Assembly (NCBI GenBank): GCA_949128115.1
Contig: OX421965.1
Coordinates: 11,253,420-11,317,419 of the forward strand
Direction: 5' to 3'
Length of the DNA: 64,000 nt
Origin: Anaspis maculata
Lineage: Eukaryota; Arthropoda; Insecta; Coleoptera; Scraptiidae
In this document: one piece after another, positions 1 to 13,214 of the stretch
Numbering within the stretch: position 1 is the first letter of the stretch
Layout of the letters: each line of letters opens with the position of its first letter
Translations under genes and position numbers: made by a program
Notes under the pieces: model-generated
Seen by the model: only the letters and a program-made list of their open reading frames with translations
The model's database searches: none
What the model was told of the DNA's origin: nothing

Positions 1-93
1 AAAATTCGCAACTTTTTTCTAATTTAACCGACTCTGTATCTCTAAAGATAAGCTAGATACCCATGCTTAGCCTCGAAAAACGGACACCCTGTA

Positions 94-1091
94 TACCGTT
101 CGTTTTTTATTAAAGGCCTCAGCCCGTAGCATCTTCATTATGGGTTTCATACCCAATATATTATACATTTTTGAAATCAGAAAAACCAGATCTTTCGAGT
201 GATGATATGTCAAATTATTTTTGACAGATGTCATTTTTTGACAAATGCCAGAATATCACTTGTGATACATCATTTTAAAGCCCATAAAATTCTGAGGAGA
301 ACCGTGTTCTCATTTTGAACAAGGTTGTCTTTTACAGCTTCTAGGGGTCTTTCAATAGGAAAAAATGTCAATTTCAGAAATAGCCACTCAATAAGCAATG
401 GGTATTTTTGATATTAATAACTAATGGTGATGATCTCATTTTTAAATCGTCATAAGCTCATTAAAAAAAACGGGGCTGTCATATCTGGCAAGCTCGGATG
501 TCATCGCGTTGGGCCGGTAGTTCCAATTCACTGATCGTCGAATCTTTCATTCAAGGAACAAGGAGGCGGTCATTTCGAGCAACTTCTTTAGGACATTTTT
601 TGTTTCATTGGGATTAATTATCAATATTATCATTAGTTAACATGAAAAATAGGTACCTGCTTTACCTACTTACTTATGTATTTCTGAAATTCAACGTTTT
701 TTTTCTATTGAAAGACCCCTAGAAGCTGTAAAAGACACCCGATTTAAAAAATAAAAACACAGTACTTCTTAGAATTTTATGGGCTTTAAAATGATGTATC
801 ACAAACACTATTCTGTCAGTTGTCAAAAAATGACATCTGTCAAAAATAGTCTGACATATCATCAGTCAAAAGATTTACAATAATATGCGTTTCAACTTAT
901 ATATAGTCTGGTTCTTGAGTAGTACCCAGCACACTTATGGCGTTTCCTCTCTGGATGGCGATTGACAGCCGCTGTTTGAACCGATTTGAAGATTTTGTTT
1001 TTGTGATTTTAAAAATATGTAATATATATTGGGTGTAAAACCCATAATAACGGTGCTACGGGTTGGGGCCTAAAATAAAAAACGGACGGTA
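94..1091. mobile_element. Foldback element with TA flanks
   Basis: The two halves are reverse complements of each other: about 94-435 pairs with about 610-1091, leaving a loop near 436-609. The ends read TACCGTTCGTTTTTTATT and its complement, and each is flanked by TA (92-93 and 1092-1093), which suggests a TA target duplication. A well-kept inner block, 331-357, pairs with 705-737. No coding sequence is seen. It is probably a non-autonomous DNA element of the Tc1/mariner type; the superfamily is inferred only from the TA flanks. Confidence 0.75.
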
Positions 1092-1138
1092 TATGAGGTA
1101 GGGCAACAAATCGATAGTCATAACATTTACTACTACTA

Positions 1139-2933
1139 GTCCGGGGGCATAGGGTCAAAAAAGGCTTGGCCGTGTGCAACTTCATGAAGATATATAGAGT
1201 TATGTACTAATCGATTCTTGGGCGATCCAGGATCATGAAAGATTATGGTGGAATATTGACATCTGCTGCAGGAAAATATGGTGGAGGCGCCAAAATGAGC
1301 TTCATCTGGAAATAAGAGACTGGCTGTAGATCGTTTGTTTTTCAACGGATTTTGATATCTGGAACGTCATTTTGTAGACAAAAAAATTCAATTCTTATTC
1401 CGTACCTAAATTTACAAACGTCGTTTTGGGAAACTGTCTAAATTGTCTCCATAAGATATGCTAAACTCCGGCCTTTTTTGAAGGTTATCCAATTTTTCTG
1501 AAACTTGGCAGTATTATAGATCTTGATGTGCTCTTTCCGAATTTCCACTTTTCCATTTCGTATCTTTGCCGTGTTGGCCGCCATATTGGAAAGATGGCGC
1601 CCAGAAAACTGTTTTTTCCAATATCTTTATTTCGGTCAATGTGAGGTAGAAGCATTTGTACGCAAATGGAAGCTTATTCAATTCCCTACAATTTGATGCC
1701 TTACTCGTGTACGTGCTGCTCCCGGTTCTTGGGTTATGGCTTCTAGAACTCCCTGAAGCATCAACTTTTGTCATCCATTCAGCATGTTAAGTTGATCTTA
1801 ACTCCACGTCGCAGTCAAATCAACCATAAATAATGATCAGTTGTCAACCACAGACCATTAATATCCACAAAATCAATCATGGTAACGGTTGTTATGCAAC
1901 TACAGGGTAAACTCTAAGGGAAAATTGACTTTGAAATGGTATAGCTTGAGAACCGTAAGTCACACATAGGTGATTCAGATGTCAAATTTCAGAAAATTTA
2001 TTGAACCTTTACTTTGATATGAATTCTAAAATTTGATGACGAATTTCCCAAAAAATTTCCTAAAATATGTTTTTTGGGCGCCATATTTTCAAAATTATGG
2101 CCAGAAAGGCAGAGATACGAAGTGGAAAAGTGGATATTCTATATAATAACCTCAAATTTCATTAAAATTATGAGTTTCGAATGTATCTGATACCCTTCAA
2201 ATGCTATTATTACCTTTATTTCTTTCTAGAGTCAGTTTGCCTTCACAGTTTACCCTGTAATTGCACAATTAACATCACCATGATCGATTCTCCAATTTTT
2301 TATTATTTATGGTTAATTCGCCTATTACATGACGGCCGCATCAATTTAACATGCTGATTGAATACCAAAAGTTGATGCTTCCGGAAGTTCTGAAAGCCCT
2401 AACTCAAGAACCGTAAGGCGCACAAAAATGATTGATATGTCATATTGTGAAGACTTGAATGGGCTTTCCTCCGCTTACACACGTTTCAATCTTGAGTTAG
2501 GTGGATTCAAGATATTGACAAAAAACTGTTTTTTGAGCGTTATCTTTTCAATATGGCGGCCAAAACGGCAAAGATACGAAGTGGAAAAGTAGAAATTAGG
2601 AAAAGGCACCTCAAGATCTATAATACTGCCAGGTTTCAAAAATATCAGATAACCTTCAAAAAAGGCCGGAGTTTAGTATATCTTATAAAGACAATTCTGA
2701 CAGTTCCACGAAATGACGTTTGTTAATTCAAGTATGAAATAAACAGAGAATTCTTTTGTCTAAAAAATGACATTTCAGGTGTTGAAATCCGTTGAAAAAC
2801 AAACGAGCTACCTGCAGTAGATGCCAATATTCCACCATAATTTTTCATGGCCCTTGATCCCTTAGGAATCGATTAAGACATAACTCTATATATCTTCACG
2901 AAGCTGCACACGGCACGACCTATGCCCCCATAC
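1139..2933. mobile_element. GGGGGCATAGG-family foldback, copy 1
   Basis: A 1795-bp inverted-repeat element with ends GTCCGGGGGCATAGG and (complement) GTATGGGGGCATAGG, flanked by TA at 1137-1138 and 2934-2935. The arms extend inward to roughly 1930 and 2230. Inside are repeated modules around an AGAACCGTAAG block and a facing pair of ATGGCGGC-type motifs at 1576-1602 and 2541-2562. Short ORFs that read through the arms appear again in the other copies at the same relative place and look like by-products of the repeat, not genes. Two more copies lie at 40465-57887 and 62950-64000. Confidence 0.8.
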
Positions 2934-2935
2934 TA

Positions 2936-3794
2936 TACATTTGCAATCGTCAAAACTGTTTGAAATGACAAAATTTCTTCTCAAAATTTAAAAGTGACGT
3001 ACAATAGAAGTCACTATGACGTTTGTTGTCAGAATTAGTTGATTTTCATTGCAAGCTAAGTTTAATCGATGAAATTTGTGTCCAGTTTTCAGAAAAACCG
3101 AATTATTTTCTAAACTATCAACTTTTGAGATGAAAAATATGTGAAATAAGACGCTGTGACGCTAAATGAAGTTATGGCCCTTCAAAGTTTACCAAAATCA
3201 ATGTGACACAGCAAGGTGATACCAGAACGGAAATAGGCGATATCACGGCCAAAAGATACCCTATACTATTGCTTAAACATGAGCAAAGTCCCAACTTGAT
3301 AACCTAAAAACCAAGTGCCTTACCATTTATTTAGTAAGTGCCTACAAAGACTTTAATTTCTAGAAAAAAAATAGTAACTTCTGAACGGTTGAAGCGAATT
3401 GCAAAAACTAAACGAATTTGTAATGCTTGAGAAATGGCAAATCCAAATATGCGAAAATATACAAGGGGTGTCATTTGAAAAAACTCGTAAAAAAACTGCT
3501 CCGCAAAAATGGGGCACCCTGTATAGAGCAAAATAGTTTTACAAACTGCACTTTGACCTTCCGTTTGCAGTGCCGTTTGGTTCATTTCGATATCATCAAT
3601 GGCGTAGGTGTAATTGAGCTCACCCATATCAATGACTCACCCTATAAAGTTACGAACACGGCATTTCCGGCGACTTTCTCAACTTTCAAAAGTGTGGGAT
3701 TTATGGCACCAATTTCATGTATGACGTTGTTTTTGATATAATAAGATTTTGAACAATGTATAAAGTCAACCATTTCAATGAATTTTCATTTCAC
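2936..3794. other. No gene or clear repeat recognised
   Basis: AT-rich spacer. Near 3510-3530 it contains a GGCACCCTGTATAG string like the CCCTGTA ends seen on several elements elsewhere in the window, but I found no matching opposite end. Overlapping ORFs of 98 and 104 codons on opposite strands (3331-3741) have no recognisable motif. Confidence 0.4.
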
Positions 3795-3797
3795 TTA

Positions 3798-4214
3798 TGC
3801 CCGATTGCACAAAGATGGTATCAATTTTAGTTCGGTACTAAACAGGGGATCATATTTTTGAAGTGAAATAAAACGCAAACCCAGTTACATTAAGAGGAGA
3901 TTATGATGGGAACACAAAATATGGCTCCAAGCGATTATTTGAATACAGAATAAAAGTTGTGGTAAGACGCACTTGTCGCTTAATTTTTATTACAAAGAAA
4001 AGATCTAACAGTTCTGGTAAGATGTGTTCTACAAGCCAAAATAAAGGCTGTCTCACGTTTGCTTTGGTATCCGAACAATCGCTTGGGGCCATATTTTTGT
4101 ATTTTGCCATCATAATCTCTCCTTGAAGTAACTGGGTTTGCATTTTATTCCACTTCAAGAATCTCGTGTTTGGTACTGAACTAAAATTTGATACCACCTT
4201 TGTGCAATCGAGCA
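3798..4214. mobile_element. MITE with TTA target duplication (PIF/Harbinger-like)
   Basis: A 417-bp element with terminal inverted repeats starting TGCCCGATTGCACAAAG (complement at the other end ...CTTTGTGCAATCGAGCA). The arms pair over about 130 bp (3798-3940 with 4084-4214). TTA flanks both ends (3795-3797 and 4215-4217). Three-base TWA duplications are characteristic of PIF/Harbinger elements, so that superfamily is the best inference. No transposase is encoded. Confidence 0.7.
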
Positions 4215-4337
4215 TTAGAGAATGACCGTGGGTTCCACAAAACAGATAATACGAGATTAGTTGATACGCGATTTTTGTTTGTCAATTTGTAGCTAACTGA
4301 TCAATGGAAATGCTGGTTCATCCCTGAATAATGAAAA

Positions 4338-4365
4338 GAATAGAATAGAATAGAATAGAATAGAA
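4338..4365 (-). repeat. Short-unit tail of the non-LTR element
   Basis: About five tandem GAATA units (TTCTA/TATTC on the element strand) lie exactly at the 3' end of the retrotransposon. Several non-LTR lineages end in short tandem repeats in place of poly(A); this tail fits that habit and marks the element's 3' boundary. Confidence 0.75.
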
Positions 4366-4622
4366 ATATATATTTGTCTTCACCATTCGGTATACAAAGG
4401 TAAAAGAAATTGCATTCAATAATAAAAATAATGTACAACAACAGTAGTATTTAAAATGTTTCCAAACAATACAATACCATACACACAATACATATCAATC
4501 GAAAGATATTTTTATCTCCAATATTAGAGAAGTTTTATAAAACTATAAGAAATACATATAAGGATTTTAAATGTGCCGAGAAAGTTTTAATTCAAGAGGG
4601 AGGCAGAACAGAGGGTGAACCT

Positions 4623-6815
4623 TCATTCCTCGATCAGTGCTGCAAATTTAGTAACTGCGGAGACGAAATTGTAGATGTTGTTGATTTTTTCTTTGTCGAG
4701 ATTTGTGAAAATAGAATGGAAGTTCTCATATGTGATTCCCGTTAATTGGCCGAGCAACCAGTGACTTCTTGGTTGGGCAAGAATGGGGCAAGTGCAAAAC
4801 AAATGGAAGAGGTCGTGGACGAGTCCGGTGTTACAGAAAGGACATGGTTCATCTTGGTCGATTACAAGTTTGGTTTTGTTTATATAAAGTCGCAATTTTG
4901 CATGGTAACCGAGCTTTATTTGGCTAATAAGTCGAATTCTATTGATGGGAATATGGAGAGCCAGGTAGTGATTGTGATTCATCGAATGGACAGTGTTACT
5001 AAGGATGCTTCTGTATATTCTGCTGTAAGGTGAAGTGATTGCATTGTTTTTGTCTTTTGTTTTCAGGTGTAATGTGCAGATATCTAAGATTTCGGTTATA
5101 TCAGACTGGGTGAAGAGTGAGTCATTGTTGAGGAGATGCGTTATATTGTTATTCTGCAACAGGTTTCTGAATTGCGTGAACCAATTGTATTTAATGTTAT
5201 TGGTGGGGGACGAGTCTAAATTCTTCAATCTATTAAGACAAAGTTTGGGTAGTCTTGAGCTCGGCATCTTCTGCACTTTGTACCACCATCTAAGGGAGCT
5301 TTTTATAACGTCAAGTTCCATGTGATTCAGATCCGCTTCGAAGCGTACAAAGCTGTTTGGAGTTGTTGCGGGTAAATGTAAAAGAGACTTTATGAACTTG
5401 ACTTGGACCTTTTCTAAGTTTTCGATGTGTCTGAGGGACCAAACTTCAGATGCGTAGAGGAGAGTTGTTTTTACCAGAGATTGGAACAGTTTAATTTTTG
5501 TCTGCCATGAATCAGATTTTCCACCTGTTAGTATTTTGAACACACTGCCAATTGCGACCGTCGCTTTCGAATTAAAGTGTCCCTGTGCCTTCAGAAACAG
5601 GCCCGACGAGCTGAACGGGACACCCAAGTACGTAAATTTGCTGACTATTTCAAGTTTTTGTGATCCGTAAAAATAGTTATCATTGTATTGGGGTGGGCCC
5701 TTACTGAATATCATTACTTTGGTTTTATCTGTGTTGACAGTTAAATGAAGTCTTGCCGAGAATTGTTCTATAGCTTTAAGTTTGTTTTGCAAGTCAACTG
5801 GTGAATCTGCGAATATGGCGATATCGTCAGCATACATCAGCGCAATGACATCCACAATCCCATCTATGTTCAAACCTCCAAAACCAAGACCTCTCATATA
5901 GGATTCGAGTTCGCCAATAAAAAGGGAAAAGAATAGGGGACTAAGAGGATCTCCCTGAAGTACTCCCGTGGTGATTCTGATCTTGTCGGTGAGCCCAGCT
6001 CCCGTCCTGACCCGAACGAAAGCATCACCGTAAGCCCTGCTGAAAACCCTGACGAATTTTCCACTGATTCCCAAAAGGTACAACTTTTCCCATAAAAGAC
6101 TATGTTCAACAGAATCGAACGCGGATCTAAAGTCGATAAAACAGACGTAAACCTTTCTTTTCCGTAATCTGAGATGCAGCTGGATGATGGATGTCAAAAC
6201 AAATATATTATCGATGCAACTCCTCGCCCTTCGAAATCCCGACTGACTTTCCGGGATCAATTCTTTTTCCTCGGCCCACGCATTCAACCTCAAAAAGAAT
6301 ATCTGGCTGAAAAGTTTGGGTATGGTGTTACAAAGAGCTATCCTTCTGTAATTGACAGGATCTTGCGTATTGCCCTTCTTATAAATCATAGAAAAAATGC
6401 AATCATTCCAGCCGGTTGGTATAAATTCCCTATTAATGATATCGTTAAACAAAAGTAAGAGAGACCGTCTGTGCTCAAGGGGTAGGGCTTTTAGGAATTC
6501 ATTGCTGATCATGTCGGGTCCGGAAGCTTTCCCGTTTTTTAGGTGTGACAGGCAGACGTTCAACTCAGAGAGGGTTATGGGGTCGTCCAAAAAAGGGTGT
6601 GAAGCGTCAAAGAAAGTGTCAATCGGAGAATTTGGTCGAAAGTAAAGAGACGCCATATGTGTCTGCCACACTGATGGTGCTATTGGGTTTACTCGCGGCG
6701 TTCGATTAAAAGAGCGGACCGTTCTCCAAAACTCAGAAGCATCCTTCACATTCGAAAGGGCCTGTCGGTCTAGTACAAATTTCAGGCATTTTTTTTGTGG
6801 GTAATCGCCTATCAT
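4623..6815 (-). CDS. Non-LTR retrotransposon reverse transcriptase
   Basis: This 730-residue ORF copies the element's RNA into DNA at the insertion site. The RT motifs appear in order: KASGPD near 96-101, YRRIAL near 156-161, SGFR near 192-195, motif A FIDFRSAFDSV near 226-236, GVLQGDPLSP near 284-293, catalytic YADD at 328-331 and FTYLGV near 394-399. A C-terminal Cys/His cluster (C658, C661, H671, C674, C676) follows, as in many non-LTR ORF2 proteins. The N-terminus begins just before RT, so the endonuclease is missing. No stop or frameshift is seen. The order and motifs exclude LTR-type RT. I cannot assign the clade (I/Jockey/R1-like group) without a tree. Confidence 0.93.
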   Translation of the reverse strand: MIGDYPQKKCLKFVLDRQALSNVKDASEFWRTVRSFNRTPRVNPIAPSVWQTHMASLYFRPNSPIDTFFDASHPFLDDPITLSELNVCLSHLKNGKASGPDMISNEFLKALPLEHRRSLLLLFNDIINREFIPTGWNDCIFSMIYKKGNTQDPVNYRRIALCNTIPKLFSQIFFLRLNAWAEEKELIPESQSGFRRARSCIDNIFVLTSIIQLHLRLRKRKVYVCFIDFRSAFDSVEHSLLWEKLYLLGISGKFVRVFSRAYGDAFVRVRTGAGLTDKIRITTGVLQGDPLSPLFFSLFIGELESYMRGLGFGGLNIDGIVDVIALMYADDIAIFADSPVDLQNKLKAIEQFSARLHLTVNTDKTKVMIFSKGPPQYNDNYFYGSQKLEIVSKFTYLGVPFSSSGLFLKAQGHFNSKATVAIGSVFKILTGGKSDSWQTKIKLFQSLVKTTLLYASEVWSLRHIENLEKVQVKFIKSLLHLPATTPNSFVRFEADLNHMELDVIKSSLRWWYKVQKMPSSRLPKLCLNRLKNLDSSPTNNIKYNWFTQFRNLLQNNNITHLLNNDSLFTQSDITEILDICTLHLKTKDKNNAITSPYSRIYRSILSNTVHSMNHNHYLALHIPINRIRLISQIKLGYHAKLRLYINKTKLVIDQDEPCPFCNTGLVHDLFHLFCTCPILAQPRSHWLLGQLTGITYENFHSIFTNLDKEKINNIYNFVSAVTKFAALIEE

Positions 6816-6830
6816 TCAGCAGAAAAAAGT

Positions 6831-8593
<1,763 letters not shown>

Positions 8594-8607
8594 GCACCCC
8601 GGTCAAG

Positions 8608-9390
8608 TGACAGAATATCTCAGCCAAAAATATCCTGGCAATATAATCCCAACCAAAAATATCCCCGTGACAAAATATCCCATGCTAAAAATATCCCCGC
8701 TTATAATATCCCCGTATAACTCGTGGGGCACGCGCTAGGGTGCTCCGTGCACAAGTTACACACTTCGAATTAAAAGAATTAAGAACAACGCAATGAAATC
8801 AACGAACGCATCTATTCATCTATTTGTTACAACAACCCGGATAACGCCATCATTCTTATTCCTAATCTCACTCATAACGAACTTCATCGACAACCCCCTC
8901 ACACCAAAGTCACTGGCCGCATTCGTAAGTCACAACAGTTGTGGAGCACTTCTACGCCATTGGTCAAAATTAAAATTTCGACGAATCGCGTGGAAGTGCT
9001 CCACAACTGTTGTGACTTACGAATGCGGCCACTAAAATAGTCTTGACAGTTCTGACAGCCGGTATTGTTGGCTGCCTACTCTCCATCCGTTATACCCGCC
9101 AAAATTATACTTGCGATAAAATATCCCCGACAATAATATCTCAGCCAAAAAAGACCTCACCCAAAAATATCCCCGCGACAAAATTTCCCAATCTGAAAAT
9201 ATCGCAAGGAGGTAACAGCTCTTCAGCCACCGGATCTAGGAAAAAACGTCCCCCGCAAAACGTCCCTGGAAAAAAATGTCCCCCACAATAGGTCCCGTGG
9301 AAATTACGTCTCCGGGAAAAAACGTCCGAAGGAAAAAACGTCCCTCGTAAGAGACGTCCCTGGAAAAATACGTCTTCTTTCTGGATTACT
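8608..9390 (+). repeat. Left ladder of TATCCCCG / ACGTCCC words
   Basis: Degenerate short words recur every 10-25 bases: first AAAAATATCCCCG and ACAAAATATCCC types (8608-8720 and 9115-9205), then AAAAACGTCCC types (9240-9380). A small hairpin element (8914-9031) and some non-repetitive DNA (8725-9110) interrupt it. The ATAT-to-ACGT switch is mirrored in the right arm. Confidence 0.7.
8914..9031. mobile_element. 118-bp MITE with perfect 39-bp inverted repeats
   Basis: 8914-8952 and 8993-9031 are exact reverse complements (starting TGGCCGCATTCG) around a 40-base AT-rich loop. It sits inside the left word ladder, so it inserted after that array formed. No clear target duplication was found. The perfect arms argue for a young insertion or for gene conversion between arms. 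Confidence 0.8.
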
Positions 9391-9479
9391 CTCAATACTC
9401 ACTCTGATGAGCTTCTTTGTGTCGTCATAATACTTCCGAAACTCCAGTGGAGACTGTCTTTTATGTTCTTTATGTGTGT

Positions 9480-9860
9480 GCTCAGCAAGGCGTCAAACGA
9501 TATCAAAGACACAAGGAGCCCAGTGAAGCTTCACAGCTTGACATAACATGAAGGCAAAAGGGGGGCTTACTGGTACTCTGAAAGCCAATAATAGGCTAAA
9601 TGGGCTAATTAAAACTTCATACTACACTTGAGGACACAAGGGGGCCCGATAGGGCTCCGAATATCACATCAAGGCACAAGGCGCTCACTTATGCTCCGAA
9701 AGTCTTGGAAAAATGTGAGGGGGGCAGCAGCTCAGCAGGGCTTCAAAATACATTGAAGAAATAAGGGGGCCCAGTGGAGCTCCGCATAACAAGTGGGCAA
9801 CAGGGGGCGTACTGGAATTCCGATAGCCATGAAAAAACATAATTGAAACACGGTCAATCT
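9480..9860 (+). repeat. Satellite-like array A
   Basis: Degenerate tandem units of roughly 115-125 bp. Each carries a GACACAAGGGGGCCC-type block, a GGGCTTACTGG block, a CTCCGAAAGCCATGAAAAA block and a CAGGGCTTCAAA-type block, in repeating order. The same units, same strand, recur at 12370-13085. No ORF is conserved between units. Confidence 0.75.
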
Positions 9861-10507
9861 CATCAGCTTTGGGTTCACAAGACTCTGCTATATAACATAC
9901 AAAAAGTCCCCAACTTTCTTCCGTGTGCGTCACTGTTTTTTTGACAGGCAAAGATGAAGACACCTCAAAGTTCACTTTCCGCTTCAAAATGCTCCTAGTC
10001 CTCAATCACCTGATCGATTTCTCTCACTTGATCTTGAATGAAAGATAATAAATCAAAGTGGATGATATGGAATAGTTTTCGTCAAAAATTTGACACTAAC
10101 AGAATTAATTTCTCAATAATGATACTTTTTTACGTGGTTTTTCTTTATGCTTCAGTTAACATTTCACTTTTGCATCAACCACTAAATATCACTTGGTATC
10201 ATTATAAGCAGTAGATTTTCTATGGCTTTAGCTCCAAAATGACGTATCCTTTAACTTCATTGTAAATTGTCCAGCAATTCCAATAAGGATTCTATGGAGT
10301 TACGTCCAACGCATTATATCGGTAAAATCACGTCAACATTATTAACATTGACTTTGATCTGTAATAATTGATCCTACGTTCAATATGCATGGTATCATAC
10401 TCACTAAGTCTGGTCTGGTAATATGAGTAGGTACTACAGTTTCTCAATTTTTCTCTTTGTGCATCATGCTACTGCTTGTAGCGCTTATAGTTTGTTGTCT
10501 GCAGTCT

Positions 10508-10735
10508 TCGGCAATATCGCAGCTACTAAACTTCGGATTGCGCTCGGGTTTTTGCTAGATGATAGCTTAGGTACTCTAGATGTACAACCGACAAAGATAT
10601 TTTATTTCATTATTCGTCCGTCCGTCCGTCTGTGTGTCTGTCATTCCATGCAATATCGCGGCTCCTAGACCTCGGATTAGCCTCGGGCTTACGCTAGAGA
10701 ATAGCTAAGGTACTCTAGGTGTAAACAAACAACAC
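10508..10735 (+). repeat. Duplicated module around a GTCC/GTCT microsatellite
   Basis: A ~75-bp block, about 10508-10588, is repeated with changes at about 10650-10725; both copies contain CAATATCGC, CTCGGG and AGGTACTCTAG. Between them lies a short GTCC/GTCT tract (10616-10651). GTCY microsatellites are typical of Helentron-associated elements of the DINE-1 kind, so this may be a remnant of one; no diagnostic ends were found. Confidence 0.55.
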
Positions 10736-10774
10736 GGTGGGCTTCGCGGGAGCACCCACGTATACGAGTAGTCG

Positions 10775-10987
10775 TTGGTTCCCATCAAGACGCATCTTCC
10801 TCCAGCTCCGCGGAGACTCTTGAAGATAGTGTCTTGCAACTGCAAGAAGAACTGCGGTCTAAAATGTGGATGCAGGCGATCTTCCTTGTCTTGTTCGCAG
10901 ATGTGTAAGTGCTGTAGGGGCACAACAGGTGAGAATCTACCCTACCTTGTTAAGTATGACCCTGAGGATGATCTGTTATTTTTATAA
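10775..10987 (+). CDS. Cysteine-rich CXC-like domain fragment
   Basis: This 70-residue ORF contains about ten cysteines in a pattern CNCKKNCGLKCGCRR...LSCSQMCKCC between residues 20 and 49. That resembles the CXC (tesmin/TSO1-like) repeat, a zinc-binding fold that also occurs in some transposon-encoded proteins. It is preceded by a basic, proline-rich stretch and followed by an acidic tail. The frame is closed upstream and downstream, so this is at most one exon or a decayed fragment. It lies in the middle of the 8608-13588 element, so an element-encoded protein is the likeliest source. Function unknown; start codon arbitrary. Confidence 0.5.
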   Translation: MVPIKTHLPPAPRRLLKIVSCNCKKNCGLKCGCRRSSLSCSQMCKCCRGTTGENLPYLVKYDPEDDLLFL

Positions 10988-10999
10988 ACTTATGAATTT

Positions 11000-12360
11000 A
11001 GTACCTTTAGGTGCTAGATAACTTTGCTATTTTTTTAGATGAGTATATAGATACTATCGGTAGGTATTCGAAATAACTATCGATTTATTGTTTGAAAATC
11101 AATAGACGAGTTTTTAACGAAGCTAATATTAGACCAAATAAGCTTTCATTACGTATAGTAAGCGAGACGCGATTTTTTTGACTGCTAGTGAACTTGAAAT
11201 TATTATTAATGTTATTATTATTGCGTTATTATTATTTGTAGGCATACAGAGCATGCCTACAAAAATCTTCCTGTGCTGTGCTAGACTATGAATACATTAT
11301 TCAAATGTGAATACAATGTTAAAGCTCTGTTTTAAAAAGATTGTGAGCAATTGAAAAAAAATAATTGCTTCTTAGATAGTGGATTTTTGATTCACGATAT
11401 TTTCACGTTGAATACATCGATGTTCGAAATTTCGAATAGGATCGATAACTGCAACTATTTCACGCATTTAAATGAGGCTTTCGACATGATTATCATTTCT
11501 TGAACACTATAAAATCGAGTTGGTTTGACGTTCGGTGTAAGCCAGCTTGAAACTGAAAAATTAGGCTATACCTACTCGCGGGAAAGTTGCTGTTGTTGTA
11601 TAATTATTAATTGAATGTAGAGTTCTTTTTTTTTCGGCAGCTAGAGAATTGTTTCGGCTACAAGAAGAAACCTTGAAAGATAAAATTAAAGTGATATTAC
11701 AATACATTTTTTTTAAGTACGCGGAAATATTTTTGAGTGACATTTAGGACTTCGACATTTTTTTCAATAAGTTATTTTTTTCACCTTGTATCCACTTTCC
11801 TCGCATTTGTGATGTGATAGTCTGATGCAGAAAGGTCCATATAATTCATCCAATCTTAACTCTAAATGATTAATGCATTAAACAAAAAAATAACCCAAAT
11901 TGAAAAACCGCTTTTTTTTGATCCCAAAATCACGTTTCTCTGCCAAAAATTGCTCGAAACATTGTTTAATCAAAATTTGAAGGTCATAATCGGATTTGCA
12001 AGGTCAGATTTGGTGGGAAACGATACCCAACATGCCAGTATTGTCTGAATAATAAAGAAAACCAAATCTCTTGCACAGGTCACCAATTGCCTCCCTCCCG
12101 AGCTCCCATCACGGGGACCATAGACGTCTGGTTTGTCATTAAGTTTCACTTATACCCCAATGTATCCAAATATAATAAATTTGGAGCCACTGACTAGATG
12201 ACTTTTGTCCTAGAATTTTTTTTATGAAAATTTTGCCCCCCGCTCAAAAATCATGACGCACACGGAGGAAAGTTGGGGACTTTTAGTATGTTGTTTAGTA
12301 AGGTTAAGTGGATACGATACCGTGAAGATTGCATGTGGATTATTTTGTTTCATGTTAAAT
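11000..12360. other. AT-rich centre of the composite, no gene seen
   Basis: Low-complexity ATT-rich tracts occur (11195-11240), with ORFs of at most about 60 codons. No inverted pairing with other parts of the window was found. It may be the element's own core or captured host DNA. Confidence 0.35.
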
Positions 12361-12369
12361 GCTAAAAAG

Positions 12370-13085
12370 CCTGGGCTATAAGGGAGCTAACTAGGGTTCC
12401 CTACTCCAGCCACAAGCGGTCCGATATAGCTCCGAAGGAGGGCCAATGAAACTATATGATGAAAGAAGGCAAAGGAGAATACTGGAATTTTGATAGCCAT
12501 TAAAAAAACATAATGGGGCTCATCAGAGCTTCAAATTATACTTGAAGATACAAGGGGATCCAAGTTGGGGCCGAATATCACATAAAGGCACAAGGGGCTT
12601 ACTAGTCCTCGGAAAGCCTCGGAAAAGTGCAAAGGGCTCAACAGAGCTTCGAACGGTATTAAAGACACAAGGGGGCCGAATGGAGCTCTATGTAACAAAA
12701 TAACCTGAAATTGGGCTTACTGGTACCATTGTTTCTGGTACCTATTCCGAAAGCCATGAAAAACATAATTGGGCACAACAGGGTTCCAACTACACTTGAA
12801 GACACAACACGACATGATGGCACACCGCTGCTTGCTGCTTCGAAAGTCATGAAAAATGCAAGGGGACTCAGCAGGGCTTCAAATTATATTGAAGACGGAA
12901 TGAGGAGGCCCAATAGAGCTCTTGATAACACAAGACTGCAAAAAGGGCCTTACTGGAAGTCTAAAAGCTATGAAAAACATAAAGAGACTTATAAGGTCTC
13001 AAAAATTAAATTAGAGGAGGAGGGGTTCGATAGGGGCCAAATATTACATGAAGGTAAAAAGGGGCTTACTCTTATACAAGTGCTC
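12370..13085 (+). repeat. Satellite-like array B
   Basis: Longer version of the array at 9480-9860, in the same orientation, with about six degenerate units of 115-125 bp. A 145-codon frame running through it (12711-13148) arises from the repeat and is not treated as a gene. Same-strand arrays inside inverted outer arms mean the composite is not a simple palindrome. Confidence 0.75.
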
Positions 13086-13214
13086 CTGGAGTTCGGTGTA
13101 TGTACTAGCAGAAATGTTCGGGATACTTCTGCTTGTTTTGAGTCCTGATAAGCCTCCTTGTCTTTTTCTTTGTATTCATTTTGTAGCCTTCATGAGCTCT
13201 AATAATCATAGTTC

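Larger units (their letters stand above)
4330..6830 (-). mobile_element. 5'-truncated non-LTR retrotransposon
   Basis: The element consists of a reverse-transcriptase ORF, a ~290-bp 3' untranslated part (4366-4622) and a short simple-repeat tail, reading on the minus strand. The first gag-like ORF and the endonuclease that full-length relatives carry are absent: the frame is closed by a TGA directly upstream of the first methionine near 6815, so the copy stops close to the endonuclease/RT boundary. This is the usual result of incomplete target-primed reverse transcription. The exact 5' junction and target duplication could not be fixed. The RT frame is unbroken, so insertion was probably recent. 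Confidence 0.85.

Noticed and set aside
12711..13148. 145-codon ORF
   Set aside because: It runs through the satellite-like array; the repeat units explain the open frame.
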